From the NCBI GenBank assembly GCA_002162675.1, contig MAAE01000062.1, positions 52,405 to 116,404 on the forward strand: a DNA stretch of 64,000 nt, written 5' to 3'. Below the pieces are notes generated by a model, which was not told where the DNA came from, did not search any database, and saw nothing but the letters and a program-made list of their open reading frames with translations. The position numbers were made by a program, and so were the translations under genes. The DNA comes from Colwellia sp. 39_35_sub15_T18 (GTDB lineage Bacteria; Pseudomonadota; Gammaproteobacteria; Enterobacterales; Alteromonadaceae). Below, piece after piece: positions 27,682-36,401 of this stretch; within the stretch, counting starts at the first letter, position 1, and each line of letters begins with the position of its first letter.

Positions 27682-28830
27682 TTACTCTGGATTAATTTCT
27701 ACGGGAATAACCGTCAGTAAAGCTCGTTGACCAATAGCAACATTAGCATTGGGAAAAATAATAGCTTCCCCCTGCTTTCGGGTTTTAATTTCTTGTTCGC
27801 CATCAATGGCGATTATAGTGCCAATAGCAAAGTCGGTGAAATTCTCGACGTCATCTGCAAAATGTAATGTAAAGTTTTCGTGTTGCCTGTTAATGATTTG
27901 ATCAATTTCGAAAAAGCTAAAATCTTCTTTATTATAATCGCCTAACGTTAGCGGCAGCCCTGAAATTAGAGCCGTTAAGCTCGACGTTACCTCGGCAAAA
28001 TTTGTCATATCATTTTCGCCAAAAGCTTTGACTTTACCGAGTTCAACAGTAAAGGCATGGGCGTCAAAATTATTAGCAGAAAAATAGCTAAAGGTAGTGG
28101 TAGGCGAGTTAGAAAACAAAATAGTATTAACACCACAGGCCAGCATAAATTGTAATTGCTCTTTTACCCAAGGTTTATTATGTCGATAAGGATATACAGC
28201 AAATTTATCATTTTTAGAGCCACGAATCGCCGTATGTAAATCATAATGAAAACGCTCTCCTGAGCCTTGTAAAAAGAAAGCTTGCACGGTTTTTTCAAGC
28301 AACAAAGCACGGTGACGTTCTTTATTTATTAATCCTGCACCCTGGCCTTGATCAAGAGAATGACCACCTGAAAACTCCTTACTCGAAAACTCTTTACTCG
28401 AAAGATCTTTACTTGAAAACTCTTCACTTGAAAATAAGCGATTTAAATTTTCTTCTACAAACCGTTGGTTGATATTGATAGAAGCAGGATTACCAAATAA
28501 AAACAAGGTTCGGTGTTCAAGGTGCAACTCACCTAAAATCAATTGCTTGATTAGCTCACTACATATTTCAATAGGCGCAGTTTCATTACCATGAACAGCA
28601 CTTGATAACACGATATTTTTACTTGCAGAGTGGCCAAGCGGCTCAAAAACAATAATGCCGGTATCAAGTACCGACACGGTACTTTTTGCCATACTGCTAG
28701 TACAAACAACCTCAAAGCTACAGGCAGGCATTGAAAATTCATGACTACGAGTTAATTGTAAAAAATCACCGTTTGTTTGTAACTGTGACTTTACTTGCTC
28801 TGCTGTTAATTGTTGTTGTGGGTAACTCAT
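27682..28830 (-). CDS. astE: Succinylglutamate desuccinylase
   Basis: Last step of the AST arginine degradation pathway: N-succinylglutamate to succinate and glutamate. It belongs to the M14-like zinc hydrolases: VHGNETAPIEI supplies His and Glu, YDLHTAIRGS the second His, and FTVELGKV the catalytic Glu. At 382 residues it is longer than usual (E. coli 322). The excess includes SSKEFSSKEFS, encoded by five 15-base units at 28366-28440, placed between the substrate loop and the LLEKTVQAFFL helix. No other ast genes are nearby. Confidence 0.9.
   Translation of the reverse strand: MSYPQQQLTAEQVKSQLQTNGDFLQLTRSHEFSMPACSFEVVCTSSMAKSTVSVLDTGIIVFEPLGHSASKNIVLSSAVHGNETAPIEICSELIKQLILGELHLEHRTLFLFGNPASININQRFVEENLNRLFSSEEFSSKDLSSKEFSSKEFSGGHSLDQGQGAGLINKERHRALLLEKTVQAFFLQGSGERFHYDLHTAIRGSKNDKFAVYPYRHNKPWVKEQLQFMLACGVNTILFSNSPTTTFSYFSANNFDAHAFTVELGKVKAFGENDMTNFAEVTSSLTALISGLPLTLGDYNKEDFSFFEIDQIINRQHENFTLHFADDVENFTDFAIGTIIAIDGEQEIKTRKQGEAIIFPNANVAIGQRALLTVIPVEINPE
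28366..28440 (-). repeat. 15-base tandem repeat within astE (five units)
   Basis: Units such as ACTCGAAAACTCTTT and ACTCGAAAGATCTTT are repeated in frame and encode degenerate SSKEF/SSKDL pentapeptides. Outer units are the most diverged. Confidence 0.85.
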
Positions 28831-28857
28831 TTTAATACCTTAACGGTTCAAGATCAC

Positions 28858-28880
28858 TGCGCGAATAAATTCTCACCTAC
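28858..28880 (-). repeat. R2 repeat copy d
   Basis: Between astE and pgm. The minus strand reads GTAGGTGAGAATTTATTCGC then GCA, matching copies a and c. Confidence 0.7.
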
Positions 28881-28894
28881 TAAATTATCGCTAA

Positions 28895-30595
28895 CTAAAG
28901 TCCTGCTGCTTTAAAGGCTGCACTAACAATATCTTGTGCTTCACTGATAATAGTTTGTAAATGTTGCTCATCAATAAAACTTTCTGCGTATATTTTGTAA
29001 ATTTCTTCAGTCCCTGATGGGCGAGCAGCAAACCAGCCATTGTCGGTCGTCACTTTAATACCGCCAATAGCGGCATGATTACCTGGCGCATGGGCAAGAA
29101 TTTGGCTGATTTTTTCTCCTGCCAAGGTATCAACCGTAACATCGCTACTTGATAACGCTGTTAATACTTTTTTCTGCGCTAATGACGCAACAGCTTCAAC
29201 TCTGCCATAACATGGCTCACCTAGCTCAGCCACTAATTCTAGATAATGTTGATGCGGATCTTTACCTGTGACCGCCAAAATTTCTGCCGCTAGCAGTGCC
29301 ATAATAAAGCCATCTTTATCGGTAGTCCAAGTGCTACCATCGCGTGCTATAAAGGCAGCGCCGGCACTTTCTTCACCGCCAAAAGCGTAACTTGAATCAC
29401 GTAGACCATCAACAAACCATTTAAAACCAACCGGTACTTCTGACAATGGACGATTAATTTTTTTCGCTACCCGGTCAATTAATGAGCTTGATACTAAGGT
29501 TTTTCCAATTTTACAACTTTGTGGCCAATCTCTATGAGTCATTAAGTAATTAATAGCCACGGCCAAATAGTGATTTGGATTCATTAAGCCACCGCTTTTA
29601 GTGACAATACCGTGCCGATCAAAGTCGGGATCATTACCGACGCTAATATCAAAATCATCCTTCATGGCAATAAGACCCGCCATAGCATAAGGCGACGAGC
29701 AATCCATGCGAATCTTGCCATCTTTATCAAGCGGCATAAAAGCAAAGCTAGCATCAACAACAGGGTTAACTATTTCAATATTAATACCATATCTTTTTGC
29801 AATCACAGGCCAATAAGCGATACCTGAGCCACCAAGCGGGTCAACGCCTATGGTAACGCCTGATTTAGCAATAGCTTGCATGTCAATCACTTGCTCAAGC
29901 TGGCTAACATAATGTTCAATAAAATCTTGCTTGCTGAGTAATGCAGACTGTAGAGCTTGAGTATAAGCAACTTGTTTAACATCGACTAAGCCTGCTTTAA
30001 TCAGCTCATTTGCTCTTTGTTCTATTTGTTTAGTGATATCACCTTCAGCAGGACCACCGTGTGGTGGATTATATTTAATGCCACCATCGCTGGGCGGATT
30101 ATGTGAGGGCGTTATTATCAAACCATCAGCGATTAAACCATCAGTGCTTACGCCATCAGCTTGACTAGCTACTTTTTTATTATGAGAAATAATTAAGCGT
30201 GAAATTACCGGTGTGGGCGTAAAACCAGAATTAGGTTGAGAGTCAGATAATGCGTCATGTTGAATAACAACATTAACGTTGTTAGCAATAAGCACAGCAA
30301 TAGCACTGGCAAAAGCAGGCTCTGATAACGCGTGCGTATCTTTACCTAAAAAAAGCGGTCCATTTATCGCTTGCGATGCTCTATATTCGGCCACAGCTTG
30401 GCAAATTGCCACAATATGAGTTTCATTAAAACTAAGTTTAGCGGCACTGCCGCGATGTCCTGAGGTACCAAAGCTAACCCTTTGTGCCGTAATTGCTACA
30501 TCAGGTTTTTGTAAAAAATAATCACTAACTAACTGTCCTATATTAATTCTATCTTCAGGTCTTACCGGTTTACCGGCATGAGGATGCACTGACAT
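28895..30595 (-). CDS. pgm: Phosphoglucomutase (alpha-D-glucose phosphate-specific)
   Basis: Interconverts glucose 1- and 6-phosphate. The N-terminus follows E. coli Pgm, with RVSFGTSGHRGSAAKLSFNE. The active-site phosphoserine loop is ITPSHNPPSDGGIKYNPPHG, the metal loop DPDFDRHG, the sugar loop GGEESAGAAF and the phosphate-binding RPSGTEEIYKIYAES. At 566 residues it is about 20 longer than E. coli. The extra residues include QADGVSTDGLIADGLI, a short internal repeat just before the active-site loop. It lies downstream of seqA as in E. coli. Confidence 0.96.
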   Translation of the reverse strand: MSVHPHAGKPVRPEDRINIGQLVSDYFLQKPDVAITAQRVSFGTSGHRGSAAKLSFNETHIVAICQAVAEYRASQAINGPLFLGKDTHALSEPAFASAIAVLIANNVNVVIQHDALSDSQPNSGFTPTPVISRLIISHNKKVASQADGVSTDGLIADGLIITPSHNPPSDGGIKYNPPHGGPAEGDITKQIEQRANELIKAGLVDVKQVAYTQALQSALLSKQDFIEHYVSQLEQVIDMQAIAKSGVTIGVDPLGGSGIAYWPVIAKRYGINIEIVNPVVDASFAFMPLDKDGKIRMDCSSPYAMAGLIAMKDDFDISVGNDPDFDRHGIVTKSGGLMNPNHYLAVAINYLMTHRDWPQSCKIGKTLVSSSLIDRVAKKINRPLSEVPVGFKWFVDGLRDSSYAFGGEESAGAAFIARDGSTWTTDKDGFIMALLAAEILAVTGKDPHQHYLELVAELGEPCYGRVEAVASLAQKKVLTALSSSDVTVDTLAGEKISQILAHAPGNHAAIGGIKVTTDNGWFAARPSGTEEIYKIYAESFIDEQHLQTIISEAQDIVSAAFKAAGL

Positions 30596-30621
30596 TATAT
30601 TTCCTTGTTTTTAGATTATTC

Positions 30622-30740
30622 AGCTTAAAAAGTATTACCACAGAGAACACAGAGGTGCTACGCACTACACCGAGAATAATAAAACCTCGTGTAGGTTCAA
30701 AGAGCCCTCTGTGAAGCATGGCTCGGTGGTGAATAGTTAC
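30622..30740 (+). repeat. R1 repeat copy c
   Basis: Runs AGCTTAAAAAGTATTACCAC through CTACACCGAGAATAAT and GTAGGTTCAAAGAGCCCTC to GCTCGGTGGTGAATAGTTA. It lies between seqA and pgm, oriented against their transcription. Confidence 0.85.
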
Positions 30741-30789
30741 CCTGTTTTAAATTATTAACACGCTGCACTTTTCAAAATTCATGGTTCGA

Positions 30790-31446
30790 TTATAATAAAT
30801 CGCGAATTTTTTCTACTTCTTCAACACCATAACCAAGCGACATTGCCGCCTTGGTCAACATCATTTTTTTACGGGTGGTATTTGAATTGGTCATGACCCA
30901 AAAAGGGCTCTCTGGAATCTGCTTTGGTTTAGTGCTACTGCCACTTGCCGCTAATTCTGCTTCACTGTGAGCAAAATATAAGCGTTTATTTTTTCTAGCG
31001 CTCTCTTTAGGAGCAATATTGGTTACGACATTAAACTGCTCTGGATGAGCACGATATAACGCGGCTAAAATCAATAAAAATCGCCCCACTGCACCGCGCT
31101 GCATAGCCAATTCTTCTTTATTGATAAAATTAAAGACACTTTCTTGACTGGCTGGTCGCCTAACTGGCTGACTAACTGGTTGGCCAGCTTGTGCATTATG
31201 ACTACTTGCTTGAGTATCCGTAGTTGGCTCGACTTGTCTTGCAGTTAACGTCTCTGCTTGTATTGCAGTTAACGTCTCTTCGCTATTATCAATGGCGTGC
31301 TTTTGAGCCTTAGCAACACTCAAGACCTGTTCACCTTCACCTAACGACAGCAAACGGCGTAAAATACTTGAAGCACTTTCACCAATGGCTTGAGTATTTG
31401 AGACTATGTACTGATAAAGCTCTTCATCTATTTCGATATTTTTCAT
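30790..31446 (-). CDS. seqA: Negative regulator of replication initiation SeqA
   Basis: Binds clusters of hemimethylated GATC and delays re-initiation at oriC. The N-terminal oligomerisation helix starts [19 protein letters not shown]. The ATG at 31446 was chosen because it matches the E. coli start and has GTGGAA upstream; the frame runs on to 31533. The C-terminal DNA-binding domain includes [18 protein letters not shown] and [16 protein letters not shown]. At 218 residues against 181 in E. coli, the difference lies in the flexible linker, which contains two copies of a 24-base direct repeat (31233-31280). Confidence 0.95.
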   Translation of the reverse strand: MKNIEIDEELYQYIVSNTQAIGESASSILRRLLSLGEGEQVLSVAKAQKHAIDNSEETLTAIQAETLTARQVEPTTDTQASSHNAQAGQPVSQPVRRPASQESVFNFINKEELAMQRGAVGRFLLILAALYRAHPEQFNVVTNIAPKESARKNKRLYFAHSEAELAASGSSTKPKQIPESPFWVMTNSNTTRKKMMLTKAAMSLGYGVEEVEKIRDLL

Positions 31447-31634
31447 TAAAAATTCCACGGCTAATGAGCAAAAATTTAATTGCGCCAAGATTATACCAAT
31501 TAAATTAATTAAGGGTATAGGGTTCAATGACAATAAATGTTCAAGAGCAAAGCGCTTGATTGCTATTAAACCGAAACTAGCTTTTATTTCATGATAAAAT
31601 TGTCATAAGTTGAAATTTTTTTAATAAGTTAACA

Positions 31635-32426
31635 ATGACAATTAATAGTTCTGCACCCGCACTTAACTACCAACAGCTTGGTCAAGGTGAACATATCATT
31701 TTGATACATGGCTTATTTGGCAGTTTAGAAAACTTGAATATGGTCGCTAAAACCTTAGCCAAGCAATACTGTGTTACCAGTATTGATGTTAGAAATCATG
31801 GCAATTCATTTCATCAACTCGGTATGAGTTATGAAGATTTAGCCGAAGATATAATTAACCTGCTTGATAAGCTAGCGATTCAGCAATGTCATATACTTGG
31901 GCATTCAATGGGGGGAAAAATTGCCATGCAGATCGCCCTTGCTCATTCTCAAAGGGTGAATAAGCTCATTGTTGCCGATATTGCCCCGGTTAAATATCCT
32001 GCCCACCATTTAACGATTATTGAAGGTTTACAAGCCATCGATTTAACAAAAGTAGTAAAACGCCAAGATGCTGATAGTCAATTAGCCCATTATGTTGACA
32101 ACCTAGGAGTTCGACAATTTCTACTGCGCAACATAACTCTAAACAAGCAAGGTGAGTTTACTTTCAAATGTAGCCTTAACAACATAGAACAAGGTTATCA
32201 ACAAATTATGCAAAGCATAGCTAACCCTAACGAACAAAAATTCACTGGCAAAACCCTATTTATTAAAGGCGGTAAGTCAGATTACATATTGCCTGAGCAC
32301 CAAGGTATCATCGCAACTATTTTCCCCCACGCAAAAGCTAAAATAATTCAAGGTGCAGGTCACTGGCTACATGCAGAAAAAACCGTGGCATTTAATAAGA
32401 TAGTCATAGATTTTTTAGCAAGTTAA
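31635..32426 (+). CDS. ybfF: Alpha/beta hydrolase, YbfF-like esterase
   Basis: 263 residues. The oxyanion segment IHGLFGSLENLNMVA, nucleophile elbow GHSMGGKIAM, catalytic Asp near KGGKSDYI and His in GAGHWLHAEKT form the triad of the YbfF esterase group. Divergent from seqA, exactly as in E. coli. The physiological substrate is not established. Confidence 0.9.
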   Translation: MTINSSAPALNYQQLGQGEHIILIHGLFGSLENLNMVAKTLAKQYCVTSIDVRNHGNSFHQLGMSYEDLAEDIINLLDKLAIQQCHILGHSMGGKIAMQIALAHSQRVNKLIVADIAPVKYPAHHLTIIEGLQAIDLTKVVKRQDADSQLAHYVDNLGVRQFLLRNITLNKQGEFTFKCSLNNIEQGYQQIMQSIANPNEQKFTGKTLFIKGGKSDYILPEHQGIIATIFPHAKAKIIQGAGHWLHAEKTVAFNKIVIDFLAS

Positions 32427-32577
32427 CCCTCTTTTGAAAACGCTTTGACGAGGATCAACTATGTTAGTTAGAAAATCAGCTAAAATTTTTGAGTATTACC
32501 GCTATGAAAGTAAATGAGTTTGTGTTCACACTGTGCTATAGTGCCGCCAATTTTTAGGCTATACACTAACAACTTGC

Positions 32578-32799
32578 ATGCTAGCTGAACATTTAGAGCT
32601 GATAGAGGCTATCGGTCTTAATTTATTTTTTCTTTTCATTTTTGGTTTTATTGGTCTATCCATTCATGATGTGATGAACAAAAATGATGTCCCTAAAAAT
32701 GGCAAAATCGTCGTTTATTTAGTGTTATTTTTAGGCTGCGCTGGTTTTATCGCCAAAGGCTTAATTCAATTTGTACTGGAAAGTCAGGGTATTGGTTAA
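32578..32799 (+). CDS. DUF2788 domain-containing small membrane protein
   Basis: 73 residues with two hydrophobic segments (IGLNLFFLFIFGFIGLSIHD and IVVYLVLFLGCAGFIAKGLI) joined by a short polar loop (NKNDVPKNGK). Unknown function; this family commonly precedes ybfE. The TAA overlaps the ybfE ATG by one base. Confidence 0.8.
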   Translation: MLAEHLELIEAIGLNLFFLFIFGFIGLSIHDVMNKNDVPKNGKIVVYLVLFLGCAGFIAKGLIQFVLESQGIG

Positions 32800-33080
32800 T
32801 GGCAAAAGAGATAAGCGACTTAACGACTTTTGACTTATTTCAGGATGAAAAACGTCCCGGCCGACCAAAAACAAGCCCTCACTCTCGTGATGTGCAGATA
32901 AGAATAAATAAACGTAATCAAGTAAAAAGAGATAAAAATAAAGGTTTAAAACGAGTTGAGTTTAAAATACATCAAAACTTGTTTGAACAATTAGAGATAC
33001 TGGCTAAAACTAAAGAGATTAGCCGCAGCGAATTAATAGAATTGCTTTTGATAGAATCATTAGCAAATAAAAGTAATTAA
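32799..33080 (+). CDS. ybfE: LexA-regulated protein YbfE-like
   Basis: 93 residues, closely parallel to E. coli YbfE: MAKEISDLTTFDLFQDEKRP followed by GRPKTSPHSRD, then INKRNQVKRDKNKGLKRVE and a C-terminal ribbon-helix-helix-like SRSELIELLLIESL. Basic, probably nucleic acid-binding. Upstream I saw no convincing LexA box, so SOS control here is not shown. Followed by fldA. Confidence 0.9.
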   Translation: MAKEISDLTTFDLFQDEKRPGRPKTSPHSRDVQIRINKRNQVKRDKNKGLKRVEFKIHQNLFEQLEILAKTKEISRSELIELLLIESLANKSN

Positions 33081-33116
33081 ATAAATTAAATTAAATAGAC
33101 GTAAAGGTAAATTTCC

Positions 33117-33641
33117 ATGGCAATCGTAGGTTTATTTTTCGGTAGCGATACCGGCAATACTGAAGCTGTAAGTAAAATGATCCAGAAAAAGCTGGGTAAA
33201 AAAATGATCGATGTTAAAGACATCGCTAAAAGTACCAAAGAAGAAATCGCCGAGTTCGATTTACTAATTTTAGGTATTCCTACTTGGTATTATGGTGAAA
33301 ACCAATGCGATTGGGATGATTTTTTACCCGACTTTGAAGAAGTCGATTTCACGGATAAATTAGTGGCCATTTTCGGCTTAGGCGATCAAGAGGACTATGC
33401 TGAGTATTTTTGCGATGCGATGGAACCTCTTCGTGATATTGTTGAAAGCAAAGGCGGTATTGTTGTCGGTAATTGGCCAACGGAAGGTTACGAGTTTGAA
33501 GCTTCAAAAGCTTTAGTTGACGAAAATACCTTTATCGGCTTATGTATTGATGAAGACAGACAACCTGAGTTAACCGATAAACGTGTAACTGAATGGGTTA
33601 ACCAGCTTAATGACGAAATGTGTCTAGCTGAACTGGCTTAA
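33117..33641 (+). CDS. fldA: Flavodoxin FldA
   Basis: FMN electron carrier of the long-chain type, 174 residues. The phosphate loop GSDTGNTEAV is at the N-terminus, the FMN-stacking region includes IPTWYYGENQCDWDDFL, and GLGDQEDYAEYFCDAM is in the third loop. It supports cobalamin-independent methionine synthase, IspG/IspH and similar enzymes. Lies upstream of fur. Confidence 0.97.
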   Translation: MAIVGLFFGSDTGNTEAVSKMIQKKLGKKMIDVKDIAKSTKEEIAEFDLLILGIPTWYYGENQCDWDDFLPDFEEVDFTDKLVAIFGLGDQEDYAEYFCDAMEPLRDIVESKGGIVVGNWPTEGYEFEASKALVDENTFIGLCIDEDRQPELTDKRVTEWVNQLNDEMCLAELA

Positions 33642-33680
33642 ACCATAGAAAACATAAGGTCATTAGCCTTAAAATACCCT

Positions 33681-33708
33681 AAAAGCTCATTAATTGGGCT
33701 TTTGTGAT
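33681..33708 (+). terminator. Rho-independent terminator after fldA
   Basis: AAAAGCTCA, a TTAA loop and TTGGGCTTTT form a nine-pair stem with one G-U, ending in a T-rich tail. Confidence 0.7.
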
Positions 33709-33812
33709 TTTTAATACAAAAAAAATCATAAATAATGCAACTAAGGCTTTAATCAAAGCACTTAAGCCCCTATAATTTTATTGTTATTACTTTATTTAGA
33801 GAATTTATCTAC

Positions 33813-34256
33813 ATGGCAGATCAAAACGCAGAACTTAAAAGAGCCGGATTAAAAATCACCCTGCCACGCATTAAAATTTTAACGATTCTACAAAATCCTG
33901 AAAACCAACATATTAGTGCTGAAGATGTCTATAAAATTTTACTAGAGCAACATGAAGAAATTGGTTTAGCAACGGTTTATCGAGTACTAAACCAATTTGA
34001 TGATGCCGGTATAGTAACCAGACACCATTTTGAAGGTGGTAAATCAGTATTTGAGCTTGCTCACAAAAAGCATCATGATCATTTAGTATGTTTAAAGTGC
34101 GGTAAAGTGGTCGAGTTTGAAGATGATGTTATTGAGCAAAGACAATCAGATATTGCCAAAACTCATGAAATCACCTTAACAAACCACAGCTTATATCTGT
34201 ATGGTGAATGTGAAGATGAAGAGGCTTGTGAAGAATACCGTCAGGCTCATTTATAA
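33813..34256 (+). CDS. fur: Ferric uptake regulator Fur
   Basis: 147 residues. The winged-helix DNA-binding domain holds GLKITLPRIKILTIL and LATVYRVLNQFDDAGI. Metal sites are visible in HKKHHDHLVCLKCGKVVEF and the C-terminal CEDEEACEEY. It represses iron uptake genes when loaded with Fe(II). TATAAT at 33771 may be its -10, since a terminator separates it from fldA. No clear Fur box was seen in its own upstream region. Confidence 0.97.
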   Translation: MADQNAELKRAGLKITLPRIKILTILQNPENQHISAEDVYKILLEQHEEIGLATVYRVLNQFDDAGIVTRHHFEGGKSVFELAHKKHHDHLVCLKCGKVVEFEDDVIEQRQSDIAKTHEITLTNHSLYLYGECEDEEACEEYRQAHL

Positions 34257-34276
34257 AAGTTAGTCAAAAAATATCA

Positions 34277-34308
34277 AAAGCATTAATTTTTATTAATGCT
34301 TTTTTTTT
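34277..34308 (+). terminator. Rho-independent terminator after fur
   Basis: AAAGCATTAAT and ATTAATGCTTT pair around a T-rich loop and are followed by eight more T. Confidence 0.85.
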
Positions 34309-34353
34309 GCCCGTAGCGTTTATTTTTCCCCAAGCTTACACTCATACTCTGCC

Positions 34354-34923
34354 CTAGGCTTTTTTCAAATATCCGGCAACCAGCACAATACGTGTACCAT
34401 TCACTTTGCCTTCAATATGCTCTGGGTTATCTGTTAATGATATACCACGTACCATAGTGCCCTGTTTAGCGGTAAAGTTGGCGCCTTTAACTTTTAAGTC
34501 TTTAATTAAAGTAACATTATCGCCGTCTTGTAACTCGGCACCGTTACTATCACGAGTAGGGCCATTCGTTTGTGCTGCCGCAATGCCCTGCTCTGCCCAT
34601 GTTCTAACATCGTCTTCTAAGTAAATCATATCTAAGGCATCTTGCGCCCAACTCTCTGAAGAAAGTTTATGCAACAGACGATACGACATAACTTGCACGG
34701 CAGGCTCTTGGTTCCACATGCTGTCATTTAAACAGCGCCAATGATTTACATCTAACTCGTTTTCACCATCAATTTGGCTTTGACACGTTTGACAAAGATA
34801 AACACACTGCTGCGCACTTAAATCGCTTGTCGGTGGCACAGGGTAAACAACAAGGTTATCTGTTGCTGTGCATAGTTCACAGCTATTGTTACTACGTTGT
34901 TTTAAAGCTTGTTCGCTAGGCAT
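34354..34923 (-). CDS. PhnA-like zinc-ribbon protein
   Basis: 189 residues from the ATG at 34923, which has TAGGAATAA upstream; the frame extends to 34962. An N-terminal zinc ribbon with CELC and CQTC pairs is followed by a middle region of about 80 residues. The C-terminal PhnA (YjdM) domain includes RDSNGAELQDGDNVTLIKDL and KVKGANFTAKQGTMVRGI. Despite the name, PhnA/YjdM is not needed for phosphonate cleavage and its role is unclear. Longer than the 111-residue E. coli protein. Confidence 0.85.
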   Translation of the reverse strand: MPSEQALKQRSNNSCELCTATDNLVVYPVPPTSDLSAQQCVYLCQTCQSQIDGENELDVNHWRCLNDSMWNQEPAVQVMSYRLLHKLSSESWAQDALDMIYLEDDVRTWAEQGIAAAQTNGPTRDSNGAELQDGDNVTLIKDLKVKGANFTAKQGTMVRGISLTDNPEHIEGKVNGTRIVLVAGYLKKA

Positions 34924-35105
34924 GTTTATTCCTAATATCGTTAAAGTAAATTCAGTTTTCAATCGCGCGATTATACATTATTTTTTGACTAATACTTAAA
35001 TTCAGAATAAGTAAAAATAAATCCCCTTACCATATATCCCCAGCTATAGACAAAGCTTGGCTGCAATGATAAAACTCAAGCTATAAAAATATAATAGGTA
35101 CAAAC

Positions 35106-36332
35106 ATGAAAGCCAGCGCCCCCACATTGAACAATTCATTTCTAAGTAAAGTTAAATCCCTCGGCTTAGTCTCACAAATCATCATCGCAATTATCTTGGC
35201 GACTTTACTGGCAGTCATAAGCCCTGATATCGCTAAATCTTTTTCAATGCTTGGTAGCCTCTTTGTTAGTGCCCTTAAAGCGGTCGCACCTATTTTAGTA
35301 CTAGTACTCGTTGCTTCGAGTATTGCCAATCAAAAAATCGATAGCGATGCGGAATTAAAACCTATTGTCGGCTTATATTTAATTGGTACACTCAGCGCTG
35401 CATTTGTTGCTGTAGCACTCAGCTTTCTTTTTCCAACCAGCTTAACCTTAGATATAGCCGGCGCTAGTGCTAATCCGCCGCAAGGTTTAGGTGAAGTATT
35501 ATCAACATTAGCATTCAAAGTAGTAGAAAATCCCATCAGCGCCATTGCTAATGGTAACTTTATTGCCGTGCTAGCTTGGGGACTTGGCTTAGGTTTTTCA
35601 CTAAAACATGCAAATGATAGTACAAAAACAACCATGCATGATTTTAGCAATGCTATTTCAAGCATAGTAAAAATTGTTATTCGTTTTGCGCCTCTTGGTA
35701 TTTTTGGCCTAGTCGCGAATACCATTGCCACAACGGGTTTTACCGCGCTTGCTGAATATAGCCATCTCGTCTTTGTTTTACTCACCGCGATGTTGATTAT
35801 TGCACTTGTGGTGAATCCCTTAATTGTTTTTTTGATCACCAAAAAGAACCCTTACCCGTTAGTTTTTACTTGCCTTAAAGAATCAGGAATAACTGCTTTT
35901 TTCACTCGCAGCTCTGCAGCAAATATTCCAGTAAATATGGAGCTTTGTCGTAAACTTGAATTACATGAAGACACTTACTCTGTGTCAGTGCCTCTAGGTG
36001 CTACCATTAATATGGCAGGCGCAGCAATTACGATTACCGTACTAACACTAGCAGCAGCGCACAGCTTACATATTGACGTTGATTTTGGTACGGCAATATT
36101 ATTATCAATTGTTGCCTCAATTTCTGCCTGTGGCGCTTCTGGCGTAGCTGGCGGCTCATTATTATTGATACCACTTGCCTGTAGTTTATTTGGCATTAAC
36201 AATGACATTGCTATGCAAATAGTGGCGATTGGTTTTATTATTGGTGTTATCCAAGACTCAGCAGAAACGGCCCTTAATAGCTCCACTGATGTAGTATTTT
36301 CAGCCGCTGCTTCCCATCATTTAACAAAATAG
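35106..36332 (+). CDS. sstT: Serine/threonine:Na+ symporter SstT
   Basis: 408 residues, a DAACS-family (glutamate transporter fold) carrier. [20 protein letters not shown] begins the first helix, [17 protein letters not shown] lies midway, and [17 protein letters not shown] followed by [14 protein letters not shown] are the re-entrant loop and Na-binding TM7. The match to SstT over general glutamate carriers is good. Monocistronic; it converges on tilS. Confidence 0.93.
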   Translation: MKASAPTLNNSFLSKVKSLGLVSQIIIAIILATLLAVISPDIAKSFSMLGSLFVSALKAVAPILVLVLVASSIANQKIDSDAELKPIVGLYLIGTLSAAFVAVALSFLFPTSLTLDIAGASANPPQGLGEVLSTLAFKVVENPISAIANGNFIAVLAWGLGLGFSLKHANDSTKTTMHDFSNAISSIVKIVIRFAPLGIFGLVANTIATTGFTALAEYSHLVFVLLTAMLIIALVVNPLIVFLITKKNPYPLVFTCLKESGITAFFTRSSAANIPVNMELCRKLELHEDTYSVSVPLGATINMAGAAITITVLTLAAAHSLHIDVDFGTAILLSIVASISACGASGVAGGSLLLIPLACSLFGINNDIAMQIVAIGFIIGVIQDSAETALNSSTDVVFSAAASHHLTK

Positions 36333-36350
36333 GCCTTGAGTTGCGAATAA

Positions 36351-36397
36351 CGAGTTGCGAAGACACCAGACTATGTGTTCAGGGTGTTGGTGACTCG
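36351..36397. terminator. Imperfect inverted repeat between sstT and tilS
   Basis: CGAGTTGCGAAGACACC and GGTGTTGGTGACTCG can pair imperfectly around CAGACTATGTGTTCA. It sits between convergent genes and could end transcription from either side. Confidence 0.35.
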
Positions 36398-36401
36398 TGA
36401 C

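Noticed and set aside
12501..30740. R1 repeats considered as a CRISPR array
   Set aside because: Copies are kilobases apart, have no regular spacers and no cas genes are near.
31480..31515. ATTATACCAATTAAATTAATTAAG, similar to transposable-element ends common in marine gammaproteobacteria
   Set aside because: Only one end is visible and no partner end or target duplication was found.
32520..32560. A possible LexA box upstream of the DUF2788-ybfE pair
   Set aside because: CTGT is followed by a sequence that does not close with ACAG at the right distance.
35330..35842. A 170-codon open frame on the minus strand
   Set aside because: Antisense to sstT, with composition typical of a shadow frame and no ribosome site.
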